The notes under the pieces were generated by a model. That model saw nothing but the letters and a program-made list of their open reading frames with translations. It was not told the DNA's origin and made no database searches. Below, one piece after another: positions 47,599 to 58,219 of a DNA stretch of 64,000 bases. Position 1 is the stretch's first letter; every line of letters begins with the position of its first letter. Source of the DNA: Priapulus caudatus. Its lineage: Eukaryota; Priapulida; Priapulimorpha; Priapulimorphida; Priapulidae. The stretch spans positions 70,562-134,561 of the forward strand of contig NW_014577313.1 of the NCBI RefSeq assembly GCF_000485595.1, given 5' to 3'. Made by a program: the position numbers and the translations under genes.

Positions 47599-48889
47599 TA
47601 TCCCTACCTTGCAATGGCTGTGGGAATCTACTCAGCAACTGCATTACTCACATAGCCTCAGCTTTACCCTGCTTTAATACCTGCTTTCCCTACGTCGTCT
47701 GAATGCACAGAGTGGTAGATGGCACGACGGGGCGGTGTGGTGGCTGCAGGGTATCGGTGGTGTATTGCGACTGATTATGTGTTTCAGCATCAATGCGGGA
47801 TGCAAGGCGTTGCCAGCGCTGCTCAATATTAAGCAGGTGATGTTGCAGCGACAGTGTACAGATGTGTGGAGCAACAAGGACGAGCTACCAGTGAGTGTCG
47901 TATTACGATTCCTATATCCCCCTCTCCTCTTCCCTCTGTCTCTCCCTCTCTCCCCCTCTCTCTATCTTTCTGTCTCTCTCTCTCCGTCCCTCTTCTCCTC
48001 TTCCCCCCCCTCTCTCTCCCATTTCTCCCTCCTTCTTTTCTCCCCCTTTTCCTTTCTACCTGTTCCCCTCCCTAACTCTCAACTCCGTACTCACTCACTC
48101 TTTTATTTTTATCAATCTTTTCCTCCTTCTCTCGCTCTCTTTTTTCCCTCTCAGTCTTATCACACATCCGGATCACTAACAATTGAACTCACATTCCATT
48201 GTTTATTGTGATTTTTATAAACTGTGACCCAAATATGTAAAAAAAACACATTCAGAATTGAGTTATGTGACAACCGATATTACATAACGTATGAAGGTCG
48301 TTTTTGGTGACAACCATGTTCGTTGATCTATCTATGTATATATACAAGGATAGATCGATATATATATAATACTTATTTATCTATTTTTAGTGGGCACCAA
48401 CGAGGGGGCTTAATTGCATATCTAGGTAAAAAGTTTTCTCGTTTGTTGATTCTATGGCTGCTGTCTGTCGCTCTCATTAGGTGGAGGTGAATCTAGGAGC
48501 CGAGTATCGCTTCCACTCAATCTTTGCGTGTCCCATCCTACGTCAACAAAGCACAGATAGCAACCCTCCGATGCGTCTTATCTGCGGCCACATCATCTCA
48601 CGAGATGCCCTTAACAAGCTAGCGAATGGAAACAAGTATGTCCTCCGCTCATTGTCTCACTCATTGTCTAACAGTAGCGCAATAATCATCCCTGTTATTT
48701 TCTACATTAGTAGCCCTGTATGATATATATCTCCTTCATCCCTATATGTTTCACTAGCATCTGATGCTTGTGTACACGTCATCTTTCTCTAAATCGTGTG
48801 TCGGTGTTGCGTTTGTCTCGAGCAGGGTGAAATGTCCGTACTGCCCCGTCGAACAGAGTCCCACAGATGCCAAGGTTGTCTACTTCTAA
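47069..48889 (+). CDS. RMND5: RMND5 (CTLH/GID E3 ligase subunit), exons 6-9 with stop
   Basis: Exons 47069-47234, 47788-47890, 48481-48635 and 48826-48889 are in consistent phase with exon 5 at 37846. They finish a 391-residue protein, the same length as human RMND5A. Exon 6 gives [19 protein letters not shown] and [12 protein letters not shown]. Exons 8-9 form the divergent RING (Cys336 in FACPIL, Cys354-Gly-His in [13 protein letters not shown], Cys374 and Cys377 in KCPYCP) that docks the E2 enzyme. The C-terminus VVYF* is conserved in the family. The stop codon lies inside the first unit of a 21-bp tandem repeat. Confidence 0.95.
47250..47595. repeat. GA microsatellite in RMND5 intron 6
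   Basis: Near-pure GAGA tract just after the exon 6 donor. Confidence 0.9.
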
Positions 48890-48970
48890 GCCAAGGTCAT
48901 CAACTTCTAAGCCAAGATCATCAACATCTAAGCCAAGGTCATAAACATCTGAGTCAAGGTCATCTACTTC
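48880..48970. repeat. 21-bp tandem repeat across the RMND5 stop codon
   Basis: About four units of the type CTTCTAAGCCAAGGTCATCAA. The TAA stop (48887-48889) is part of the first unit. A degraded version is at about 41980-42065. Confidence 0.8.
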
Positions 48971-51227
48971 CGGCAACAAAAGAGCAAGCAATCGACGTGG
49001 AAACAATGACACACTCATACTCTTGTTGCCCACCTCCCCAAATGTACTGCTGCTGTATTGCGCAAAAAGCTAGAAGAGGGTAGCAGTGAACAATGTGCGT
49101 GTGTTGGCATTTTCATTCGTGTTGTGATTCTTTGTAAAGAGAACCAAACGATTTTAGCTATTATCAATTGTTGATGTGGATTATGTATAGGTATGTAAAA
49201 ACTATATCCCCTGTTTATTAATCGGTTTAGCCAGCCTCAGCTTTGTAGGAGGATTTTTAGTACTTTGTAAATATGTCTGCATTTTTTCCCTCCAACCCTC
49301 TCTCTCTCTCTCTTTCTCTCTATCTCTCTGTCCCTCTCCCTCTCTCTTTGTTTGTCTCTCACTCTTTCTCTGTCTCTCTTTTTCTCTCTTTCACTCTCTC
49401 GCTTTCTCTATCTCCAGCCTTTCGCTCTCACTCTCTTCGTTTCTATCTGCCTCTCTCGTACCCACTGTTTCTGTCTAGCTCTTTCCCCATGACTGTCTTT
49501 CTCTCTCCGCCCTACTAATACACACATGAGTAAATGTCGTTATAATATTTATATAGTGACAGCGTCAACATACCGGGTTTTCTAATACCGTTCTATCAAG
49601 AGCCAATAATTATAAGTATTATTAGCTGTTGGTTCTATTAAGATTCAAGTGATGATGGACGTTTGGTTTGACTTGTGATGGTCTCTGACCATTGCCGTTT
49701 TTGCAGGTTCTACTATGGCGGCTCCACTACTATCAGAACGTCACGCACGTAGTGGCGGTTCACTTTGTGTTGCATCGTATGCGTGACGTATGGTTTGTTT
49801 GTTCGCATGCGTGATGTACGTGCGTGCGTGTGTGGCAAATAATATGTTTGGCAAATAGGTATGTTTGGCAAATAATAGCTATTAAGCGATTGCTGCTATA
49901 GATCAGTGGAAACGGAACGTGTCGTGTGCGACTGTGTGTGTAACGGTATATCGTGTAAATACGTTGATAATTTCAATAAACTAGGTTCAACTGAGTGGTT
50001 GACGACCGAGTGAATACTTCATGATTGCCTGCCTGTTCGTTAGCAGATAGACACGCATCGTAGTGGCGTGGCTGTCCGTGTATGCATGCTGATATTTTGT
50101 ATGTTTTATCAAATATCATGTACTTACGCACTTACGGACACAACCGGACACAAGCACGCATGCAAACGCACACGCACGTACTTTCATAGGCGCATATGAA
50201 GAGAAGGGGAGGGATCGAGGGAGGAAGAGAGGAAGGAACAGACATTTAGGCGATTATGATTCATGGTGTCATTAAAGCTATTCGATGTGAGGTTATTGAT
50301 ATATTGCCTCTCCGCCCCCGCACACAGACGCACGTTTGACACAGACACACAGAGACAGTTCTGTTTTTCATTACCGCCTTCATCGTGAGGAAATGACTAC
50401 GTCACGAATTTTCTATGGTAAAATTTGTAAAATGTTTGTTGTCACTTTTTTTACATTAAAATTAAGAACTAACGGGACTAAACGTATCGTCAAATTCAAA
50501 ATCCAAAAAACCTAGGCGATTTGATAGTAGTATTCCTAACGTTAATTGCTTGCTATGGGCTATGTATGAGTGACGAGTGTATGTTCACATCGAACAATAT
50601 AGTAAAATAAGAAGTATAATGCAGCAATTTAACCATAAAAAGTGAACAGAATTACTTATATTTTGTGGAAAAGTGGATTTTTTTTTTATTACTATTTACG
50701 TTGACGTAATCGGTAGGATTCTCGCTGTTCTCTTTATAACATATAGGATGTGCTCTCTCACAAGTGTTAATAAAGGATAAGCTCTCAGGACGGCAGAATC
50801 GACCGCTCACGAAAGAAATGAGACAAAACTTGAACCAGATGCAGTCAAACTCGTGCTAGTAGGCACACCCGTATAAGGGTCACCTGTCGCCTGTATTTAT
50901 TACAAACCTGCATGGAGTTAATTATATTGTCTTATGAAGCCTACTCACACTGGCTCAGGTGTAGTGCCAGTATATATAAACGTGCGCAGATAATGTGCCT
51001 TGATCGTTCCAACATCTGTCTTAAACTACAAGTCAAACATCTGTTACTGTGTCGCGTCATCATGCCTCACTACCAGGAGGTTGGTCTGACGTTACATAAT
51101 CGTACTTGACATTGGCTTTATCGTATGATTGACATAATTAATTTATAAAATAAATTATCGTATAAAAGACATAATACATTTATTGTATAATCGTAATTGA
51201 CATTGACCTAACGTTATATAACCACTT
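48971..51227. other. Intergenic region between convergent genes
   Basis: Between the RMND5 3' end and the stop of the ankyrin-cGAS-like gene. A CT-rich run (49290-49520) and AT-rich DNA; no other gene seen. Polyadenylation signals for both genes should lie here: TATAAA-rich sequence and AATAAA occur near 49974-49980 (plus) and in the AT-rich 51120-51200 part. Confidence 0.5.
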
Positions 51228-53732
51228 TTAGCCGTCTTGATGGTAGGTGACATTGGCTCTATCGTATGCATCACAAAGCTGATTCCAACCATTTAGAAAC
51301 CACGAATGGTTGATGTCTATATATAACGAATGTTGCATCTGCTGCCACACCTCCTCAGCACTAAGCTGCAGCAGTCCGCTGTTACTTACCAGCGGACCGT
51401 CATCTAGACGGGCTAGTACCGCTTTCACAGCTTTCATTCTCAAATATCCCGCCGGCACTCGTTCGATGAGCTTACCTTTATCTTCTGCGAAAACATCAAT
51501 AGAGGGAATGAGTGGATGTTTCAATTCCCCTTTAGTTTGACATGCTTCTATGAACATGAATAGTTGACGAACTATTTCAGGCAATTTTTCAGGTGATGAC
51601 GAGTCATCGGGTGAGATTGTAGAGTGCACATGAAGCAGAGCTAACTTCAGGAAGTAGGAGCCGATCACACTCTTAGGTTTAGACCGAGTGGCAATAAATA
51701 GCCGAATGACGTCTATGCCATTTGCCCGCAACCCATATACGTACACACTTTTCTTTAACTTTTCGTTGTTTGCTACGTTTAGAATCTTTTCTTCATAGTC
51801 CTGTGTTCGCGGATCTAATAGTGCTTTCGCTATAATGAGAGCTTGTCGAAAGACTGGGGGAAACTCAGTAATAAGCAAACTCTCGGCCTTCGCACTACAT
51901 ATTAACCAGTATTCGTCGGAGCCCACTACGTGTTTCGGGACTACGTGGTAATGGTAGTCAGCAGGGAATCGGTCAGTCGCACCCGCTGGTTTGCCCGACA
52001 CGTGGATAGATGGCGTGATATCTACGGATAGTGGAAGGTTATTGTACGCTTTGCCTGCGACATATACGAAATTGAACTGCGTACAAACCTTATTCCATTC
52101 CACTACACGCGATGTCCTAGAGAATTTCAGTGGAATATGTGCACTTTTCATTACCTTGGCTACAGCTTGGCATAATATTTTCACGAATTGTTCCTTGAGA
52201 TTGACCGAGAGATGTTTGAATTCGTTACAATCCTTAACTCGAACAACGCCAGGTTTTTCTGTTTCTTCAATTAACACGTTACCAGTAAATTTTTCTAATT
52301 CAAACATAAAGTCGTACTCGTCCGGCAAACCAGCTTTGGTACCGTTAGCCGTACTACCAACAAGGACGGGCTTACAGGCGAAATCTGGAGCTGTTGCAGA
52401 AACCTCCTCGCACACTCGCTCTATTAACTCGAGCACGGCTAACCGTATCTGTGCGCATTCCTCAGGATGCCTCAACCTGCCGATAGCTTCCAGTTCCCAC
52501 ACATCCGTCAGTGTGCGCACGCTGCTAACCTGTCCCGGTGACGTCACATCGTTTACGCGTGACGCCATACTCTCCACGTCACCACAGTAACAGTCATCCG
52601 GTAGCTCGTTAAAATAGCGATACGACAGCAGGTCGCCGGCGGCTTTCCGGAAGCCGTCGTTGAGCGTTATCTGACGTGCCTGACGTACGGCGACGTCATA
52701 CGCTCGCCTCACGTCGTCGTCGTCGGCGCTTCGTCGCGCGTCATACGCTCGCCCTGCGTCGTCGTCATCGGCACTTCGTCGTGCGTCGCCGTTGGCGCTT
52801 CGTCGCGCTGCTACGCTCAGTAAGGCAGCGAGCGCGTCGTCGTGACCGTTCCTAGCGGCATGCACGAGCGCCGCATGTCCTTTATCATCTCGCTGCTCGA
52901 TGCTCGCACCAGCCTCTAGCAACGTCGTCACTACGTTCGCGTGACCGACACCGGCGGCAACCATCAGTGCCGTCGTGCCTTCGCTGTTGCGATGATGCAC
53001 GTTTGCCCCTGCCGACAGCAGTGCCACCACGGCCCGCGTCTTACCGTTGAAGGCGGCGTACTGCAGCGGCGTGGCGGCAGAGTCCGTGCCGTGGTCGACG
53101 CGCGCACCGGCCGTCAGTAGAGCGGCGAGTATGTCCATGTAACCGCCGCCGGCGGCGTTGACCAGCGCCGTGCGGCCGGCGTTGCCGCCATGTTCGATGT
53201 CGGCACCGGCGTCCAGCAACGCCGTGAAGACGTCTGCGTGACCTCTGTAGGCGGCGTAGACTAACGGCGGCCAGCCAACGTCACTGCTGGCTTCCAAACT
53301 CGCACCGGCGGCTATCAGCGCGTTGACAGTGTCCGTGTGACCGTCGCAGGTAGCGTGTAGTAAAGCTGTCATGCGTTTTTTATCCGCGTGGTCTACACCT
53401 GCACCGGCTGTTAGTAATGTGGTGACTGCGTCTGTGTGACCGCCGCTGGCAGCATGTAGTAAAGCTGTCTTGCCTTCCTTATCCGCGTGCTCGAAACTGG
53501 CACCAGATGTTAGCAATGCGGTGACTGCGTCAGTGTCACCTAATCCGGCAGCCGTTACTAATGCAGTGTTTACGTCCAGAATTTCCTGCTGCATACTCAA
53601 CGCATCACCCGACATCGCTTCGCTGTCTGTCTGCAATCCATGGTACGACGATTGAGGTAGGCCCGCCTCAGGCTGAGCTTGTGGTGATGCAGACTTAGAT
53701 GTTTGTCCATTGATGCTGCAGCTGCTCGGCAT
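51228..53732 (-). CDS. Ankyrin-repeat protein fused to a Mab-21/cGAS-like nucleotidyltransferase
   Basis: An intact intronless ORF of 834 residues. About residues 54-308 are eight tandem ankyrin repeats (for example GKTALLHAASGGHTDAVTT and GRTALVNAAGGGYMDILAA). A low-complexity linker at about 311-350 repeats ARRSADDDD. Residues of about 355-830 are a Mab-21/cGAS-like domain: nucleotidyltransferase motif LVGS (457-460) with EYDFM, giving Glu472 and Asp474, and the third acid Asp571 in LSVDIT. The C-terminal helical lobe starts near GSYFLKLALLHV (691-702). The Cys/His zinc thumb of vertebrate cGAS is not seen. All three metal-binding acids are present, so it could make a cyclic or linear nucleotide messenger. 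Ligand and product are unknown. It converges on RMND5. Absence of introns could mean a retrocopy or simply an intron-poor family. Confidence 0.9.
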   Translation of the reverse strand: MPSSCSINGQTSKSASPQAQPEAGLPQSSYHGLQTDSEAMSGDALSMQQEILDVNTALVTAAGLGDTDAVTALLTSGASFEHADKEGKTALLHAASGGHTDAVTTLLTAGAGVDHADKKRMTALLHATCDGHTDTVNALIAAGASLEASSDVGWPPLVYAAYRGHADVFTALLDAGADIEHGGNAGRTALVNAAGGGYMDILAALLTAGARVDHGTDSAATPLQYAAFNGKTRAVVALLSAGANVHHRNSEGTTALMVAAGVGHANVVTTLLEAGASIEQRDDKGHAALVHAARNGHDDALAALLSVAARRSANGDARRSADDDDAGRAYDARRSADDDDVRRAYDVAVRQARQITLNDGFRKAAGDLLSYRYFNELPDDCYCGDVESMASRVNDVTSPGQVSSVRTLTDVWELEAIGRLRHPEECAQIRLAVLELIERVCEEVSATAPDFACKPVLVGSTANGTKAGLPDEYDFMFELEKFTGNVLIEETEKPGVVRVKDCNEFKHLSVNLKEQFVKILCQAVAKVMKSAHIPLKFSRTSRVVEWNKVCTQFNFVYVAGKAYNNLPLSVDITPSIHVSGKPAGATDRFPADYHYHVVPKHVVGSDEYWLICSAKAESLLITEFPPVFRQALIIAKALLDPRTQDYEEKILNVANNEKLKKSVYVYGLRANGIDVIRLFIATRSKPKSVIGSYFLKLALLHVHSTISPDDSSSPEKLPEIVRQLFMFIEACQTKGELKHPLIPSIDVFAEDKGKLIERVPAGYLRMKAVKAVLARLDDGPLVSNSGLLQLSAEEVWQQMQHSLYIDINHSWFLNGWNQLCDAYDRANVTYHQDG

Positions 53733-53870
53733 TGTTGATGACGATGGCAGCAGATGGTGATAGTGGTGACAGCGCGGCCTGATGTAAACGTAAAGTCAAT
53801 TGTAGTGGGACATTGCTTCTTGTTTTATTCTCATTAAAATTCGTTAGCTCGACTCAACCAAGAGAGGATG
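53733..53870 (-). promoter_or_regulatory. Upstream region of the ankyrin-cGAS-like gene
   Basis: A short unique stretch between the start codon and a long GA repeat. No clear core promoter motif could be picked out; placement is by position only. Confidence 0.25.
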
Positions 53871-53874
53871 AAGA

Positions 53875-53892
53875 GAGAGAGAGAGAGAGAGT

Positions 53893-53954
<62 letters not shown>

Positions 53955-54085
53955 GAGGAGAAGACAGCGAGAGAGAGAGAGAGAGAGGGAGAGGGACGAG
54001 AGAGAAGGGGAGAGAGAGATGAGAGAGAGGAGAGATGAGTGAGATCAGAGAGAGAGATTCAGAGAGAGAGAGAGAGAGAGAGAGC
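53875..54085. repeat. GA microsatellite
   Basis: Long GAGA/GGAG tract just upstream of the ankyrin-cGAS-like gene. Confidence 0.9.
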
Positions 54086-54149
54086 GAGGTGGAGGAAAGG
54101 AGATACACAAACACAAAAATACAGAAAACAAGGATGAAAGAAAGAAAGA

Positions 54150-54410
54150 GAAACAGACAGACAGATAGATAGATAAATGGAAAGATGGATTGATGGATGG
54201 ATGGATTGACAGATAGAGATATAGATTGATTGATAGATAGCTAGATAGACTACAGACAGATAGACAGACAGATGACAGACAGAACTGATAGATAGATTAG
54301 CAGAATGTGGCGGGCCGTGGGAGTGTTGATAGATAGATAGATAGTATAGATACGATAAGATAGGATAGATAGATAGATAGATAGCATTAGATAGATATAG
54401 ATAGATAGTA
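54150..54410. repeat. GATA/GACA microsatellite
   Basis: Degenerate GATAGATA, CAGACAGA and GGATGGAT units. Confidence 0.85.
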
Positions 54411-55564
54411 AAGATGGAAGTGAGGGGGAGATAATTGAAAAGATTAGAGAGTGAACACATTTCGTGAGCTAGCTCCCACGCTAGACAAGTATTATAAGAA
54501 CTATATATGCTATTACAGCTCATAGCATTCTAACTTCAAAACATCGGCCTACCTTCTATAGATAGCGCGACTGGATGTGCCAGTCAGTCTCGCGCGTGCT
54601 AACACCAGCGTCCGGACAGAGCCAAACATCCATATGCAGCGTATGTGGGTCGTGTTGCCTGCCTGCACGCTGTTCTGCTTAAGGGTCCCACACGTAAAAC
54701 CGGTCGCAAACCGGCTGCAGAACACGTTTGTGCGCATGTGCGAACAGCAACGACGACAATAAATAGAATGTGTTTATTTACGCTATATACAACTTTGTAT
54801 CGAAATGACAATGTATTATCGTATACAAGAAAAAATATTGCCCTGACCGCATCTGACACAAAGAATGCTACCAGCAATATACCTATAGCTACAATACAAA
54901 ACAATATAGCAATAGCTAAACAACATAAAAATACCCTGTCAACAAATACAAAACAAAAGTGCCGCAGAGCGACAGGCGCTCACTAACGTCTACTGCGGTG
55001 ACTCTTGGTCGAGTGGGCGAGTAAACCCTGTTAGTCCAAGCCAAATGTGTCACATACACGCCCGAACAAGTGCAATGCCACAGGCGATGGTATCAGGACG
55101 CTCTCAAAGAGATAGGTTCCGTTGGGATCGTATGAAAGTTGCCAAGCGAGATGGCGCGTACGTCTTAAGTGCTCAGATTAAAGATCTGGAAGCTACGCAT
55201 CTACTCAGTAGCAAACAACTATCTGCAAGCACAGAATAAGTAAGCACTCATCCCATTTACCTACGCAAGCCTACAGGCTGCAATAGAGGAGCTGCCCAAC
55301 CTGCTGAACAATTAACGCCAGGCAATAAACTCCACAGTCACACCGAACACATGCCTCGCAGTACCACTGGCAGTGCATAGCGTTACATGTAACATACTCG
55401 ACAGTAGCGAGAATGCATTAGAAATTATACGATTAAGGAGACATAAACATTCCTTTTAACCAAATTTAGCTATTTTGAAAATTCACTGGTGACATTGTAG
55501 CCGCATAGCATCCACCTGCAGGCAGTTATAGATTCTACTAGCAACCCACCGGCAGTCAAATTCT
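54411..55564. other. Intergenic, no gene recognised
   Basis: Contains a GAGCGACAGGCGCTCACTAACGTC-like element near 54966 that also occurs near 12475 and 28305. Small ORFs show no family resemblance. Confidence 0.45.
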
Positions 55565-56166
55565 TCTAACAGACAGTCAACAAACTCCATAGTTTAAAGC
55601 CCTCCTCCTTGAGGTCAAAAGTGTATCTGAACTTACTCTTCGGCATGTCAGACAGAAAGGTAGATTCATGTCCTTTCAATAATGCCATACAAAGGAGATG
55701 TAGGTCACTCGTGATCAGAAAAAGTTTTTCACAGCGCTCGGCAGACCAGTGTCCATGCAAGAAAAATGTCTAAAATCTGCCCTGTGCCATTGACCAGTTG
55801 ACCTCCCATTTCGGCACAGTGATGGCTTTTCGTACATGGGATGCATACACGACTATCACGAGAGCTAGTCGAGCCGTTAGATTTTGTGCCGCAATTCTGC
55901 GAGTTCGCCCTATACCTTAATGTAAGGAGGAATGGTCCCGCCCTTCTTTTACACCTCTTGACCTTGACCTTGACCCCGTGCAGGCTTCGACATCCCAACC
56001 TCGTTGTCGGTATCACCACACACCCCCGGCCCACCGTCCCGAATATCGTGACCGACGGTTAGCGGTTAAGATTTGTGCCCAACTGTTGACGGACGCACGG
56101 ACGCACGGACGGACGATCATGCGATTCTACAAGCTGCATCTGACTATGTCAGATGAGCTAAAAACT
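55565..56166 (+). repeat. Dispersed repeat with terminal stem-loop, copy 3
   Basis: The most complete copy outside the duplicated blocks. It ends with ACGGACGCACGGACGGACG, then the hairpin CATCTGACTATGTCAGATG (56137-56155, 8-bp stem, 3-nt loop) and AGCTAAAA. Because it is outside the assembly duplications, it shows the repeat is truly dispersed. Confidence 0.75.
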
Positions 56167-57630
56167 GGTGCCAAAATGAATATCGTACGTAAATGTAGAT
56201 TGTAGATACGGATATTGAGATGTGTAAAACAACCGAATTGTATATATCAAGTATATATCAAGTATATATATATTATATCAAGAGCAAATCTTTGGTTTTC
56301 CCTAGAAATTCGGCTGCCCGCTCTCCTCACTCTTGGTGTAACGTCACGCCCGTTGTGACGTATATAGTAGATGTCTCTGTGTTCACATAATGTGAATATA
56401 CGTACATGTATATACGTAATAATGTACGTAATATACGTAAAAATATCACGTGTATATAGTATATACGTAATAAACGTCTGAAATGTTGCGTACGTGCGCG
56501 TGGTGTGGGGTGTGTACATGGGGTGCGAATGTATATACCTCAAGTAGATGCGTGTTATGCGCGTTTATGTGGTATTTAAGGGGATACATTACTCTAGGTT
56601 CTTTTATTTTATTTTTATTTTCAGTTAAAATAGGTTAAAATTACGCTACATAAAAAGTTTTATGGTTCAACATTCATTAGAAATATTGTTTAAAAATGTT
56701 TTAAAACTGATGGCTTAGCTATACTATTGCTTACAACGACGTCGGCGCTGCATGTTTTATGAATGTACATGTTATGCGTGTGTACGTGTGCGCTCATGTA
56801 TGTTACCTATGTTATATTATATGCTGTGTGTGCCTATGGCGAATATATTGTCATAAAACGAACAAGAGTAACACACATTTGGTACGAAGACAATTTATTT
56901 GTGTCAAAAGTGAAATGATTCATAAATGCACCACGCGATGAGCTTAACTTTATAGTAAAACAGAATGTTAACAATAATCAACGCCAAATATATACATATC
57001 TATACACACACAAACAAACACACACGGTTATATATATAGTGTCTGTCTGTGTGTGTGTGTGGGTGCCTATGTGTGTGCGTGCGTGCGTGCGTGTTTGTGT
57101 TATTTAATATGCAAAATGTACCAGGACCTAAACCTGATCCCCTGCCCATGATGGTTTTTTGCATTTCACTACAATGGCTATAATGTAATTAACTAAATAA
57201 TAATAATAATACTTCACATTCTCCTCATATATAGATATATAGATATATATGATAATGATAATAGCCATCTAAAATATAAACTACCGATCTGCTATGTACA
57301 AGTAAAAATCTGTATTTAATCTTAGTCTCAATTCGATGGCTTTTGCATCCACTCCAACCCAACCTGCTCCATTTTGATTCTTTTATTACCCGCGCGATAA
57401 GACCCGCACATCTCGTGCCGTCATTGGATAGCCATGTTGTGACATCACCGTCTAGTACCGTGACGTCAATGGCTCGCCAGTGTGTGACGTCACTGTCGAA
57501 TTCTGTGACGAAGCAGGATTGTAAGAGACAGGAGCGCGAAACCCTGCGAGCGAATGTTGTTGTAAATCTTTGAACAAGAGCTGGCACAAGAACCCACCAT
57601 GCACACGATTTGTGACCCACCCCCCATCCA
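56167..57630. other. Intergenic, AT-rich with small repeats
   Basis: ATATAC/TACGTA-rich sequence (56240-56520), CA/GT repeats (57005-57095) and GATATA (57228-57260). A minus-strand frame at 57225-57620 has no recognised domain. No gene called. Confidence 0.45.
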
Positions 57631-57639
57631 TCCAGACAA

Positions 57640-57770
57640 CACAGCTATGCCAATAGTCACAGTTAGACACAAGGTCACAGTCAGACAAAAGGTCACAGCT
57701 ATACCCAAGGTCGCAGTTAGACCCAAGGTTACAGCTATACAAGGTCATAAATAGACTCTAGGTCGCAGCT
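57640..57770. repeat. About 20-bp minisatellite downstream of ARID5
   Basis: Units of the form GGTCACAGTTAGACCCAA repeat about six times with drift between GTCACAG, GTCGCAG and GTTACAG. Confidence 0.7.
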
Positions 57771-57859
57771 AATATTGATCTAGCCATGCCACAACAGGAA
57801 ACAGGCAACACCACAGACATTGTCCATCCGCATTGGACTGATGATGTAAACAAAGCTGG

Positions 57860-58020
57860 TAACCATTGGTGCCATCTATATCATCACCATTACCTATGGC
57901 GCCACCTATATCACCATCTCCACCAATGGCACCACCTACACTATCATCACCACCAATGGCGCCATCTATATCATCACCATTACCGATGGTACCACCTATA
58001 TCATCATCAGCATAAATGGC
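57860..58020. repeat. 33-36 bp minisatellite downstream of ARID5
   Basis: Units containing ATGGCGCCACCTATATCA. The minus strand stays open and reads as Gly/Asp/Ile repeats (DDIDGAIGG), but there is no supported exon, so it is probably in the 3' UTR or flank. Confidence 0.65.
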
Positions 58021-58219
58021 GCCTCCTTCTAGACATGGGCTCCTACTGCAGTTGTGCTCTGTGTGATTACTTAGGGACATGGATGTAGACAAACAAACAA
58101 ACAAACAAACAAACAGACAGACTGACACACACGTGCATGGGGAAATGGGGGGGGGGGGTTAACATGGTATGTTCAATTTCAGACAGGTAGAGTGCCACCA
58201 TCACCGCACTCATGTATGC

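Noticed and set aside
57769-58128. Gly/Asp-repeat ORF as a secreted or calcium-binding protein
   Set aside because: No signal peptide, splice partner or start context; the frame stays open only through a minisatellite.
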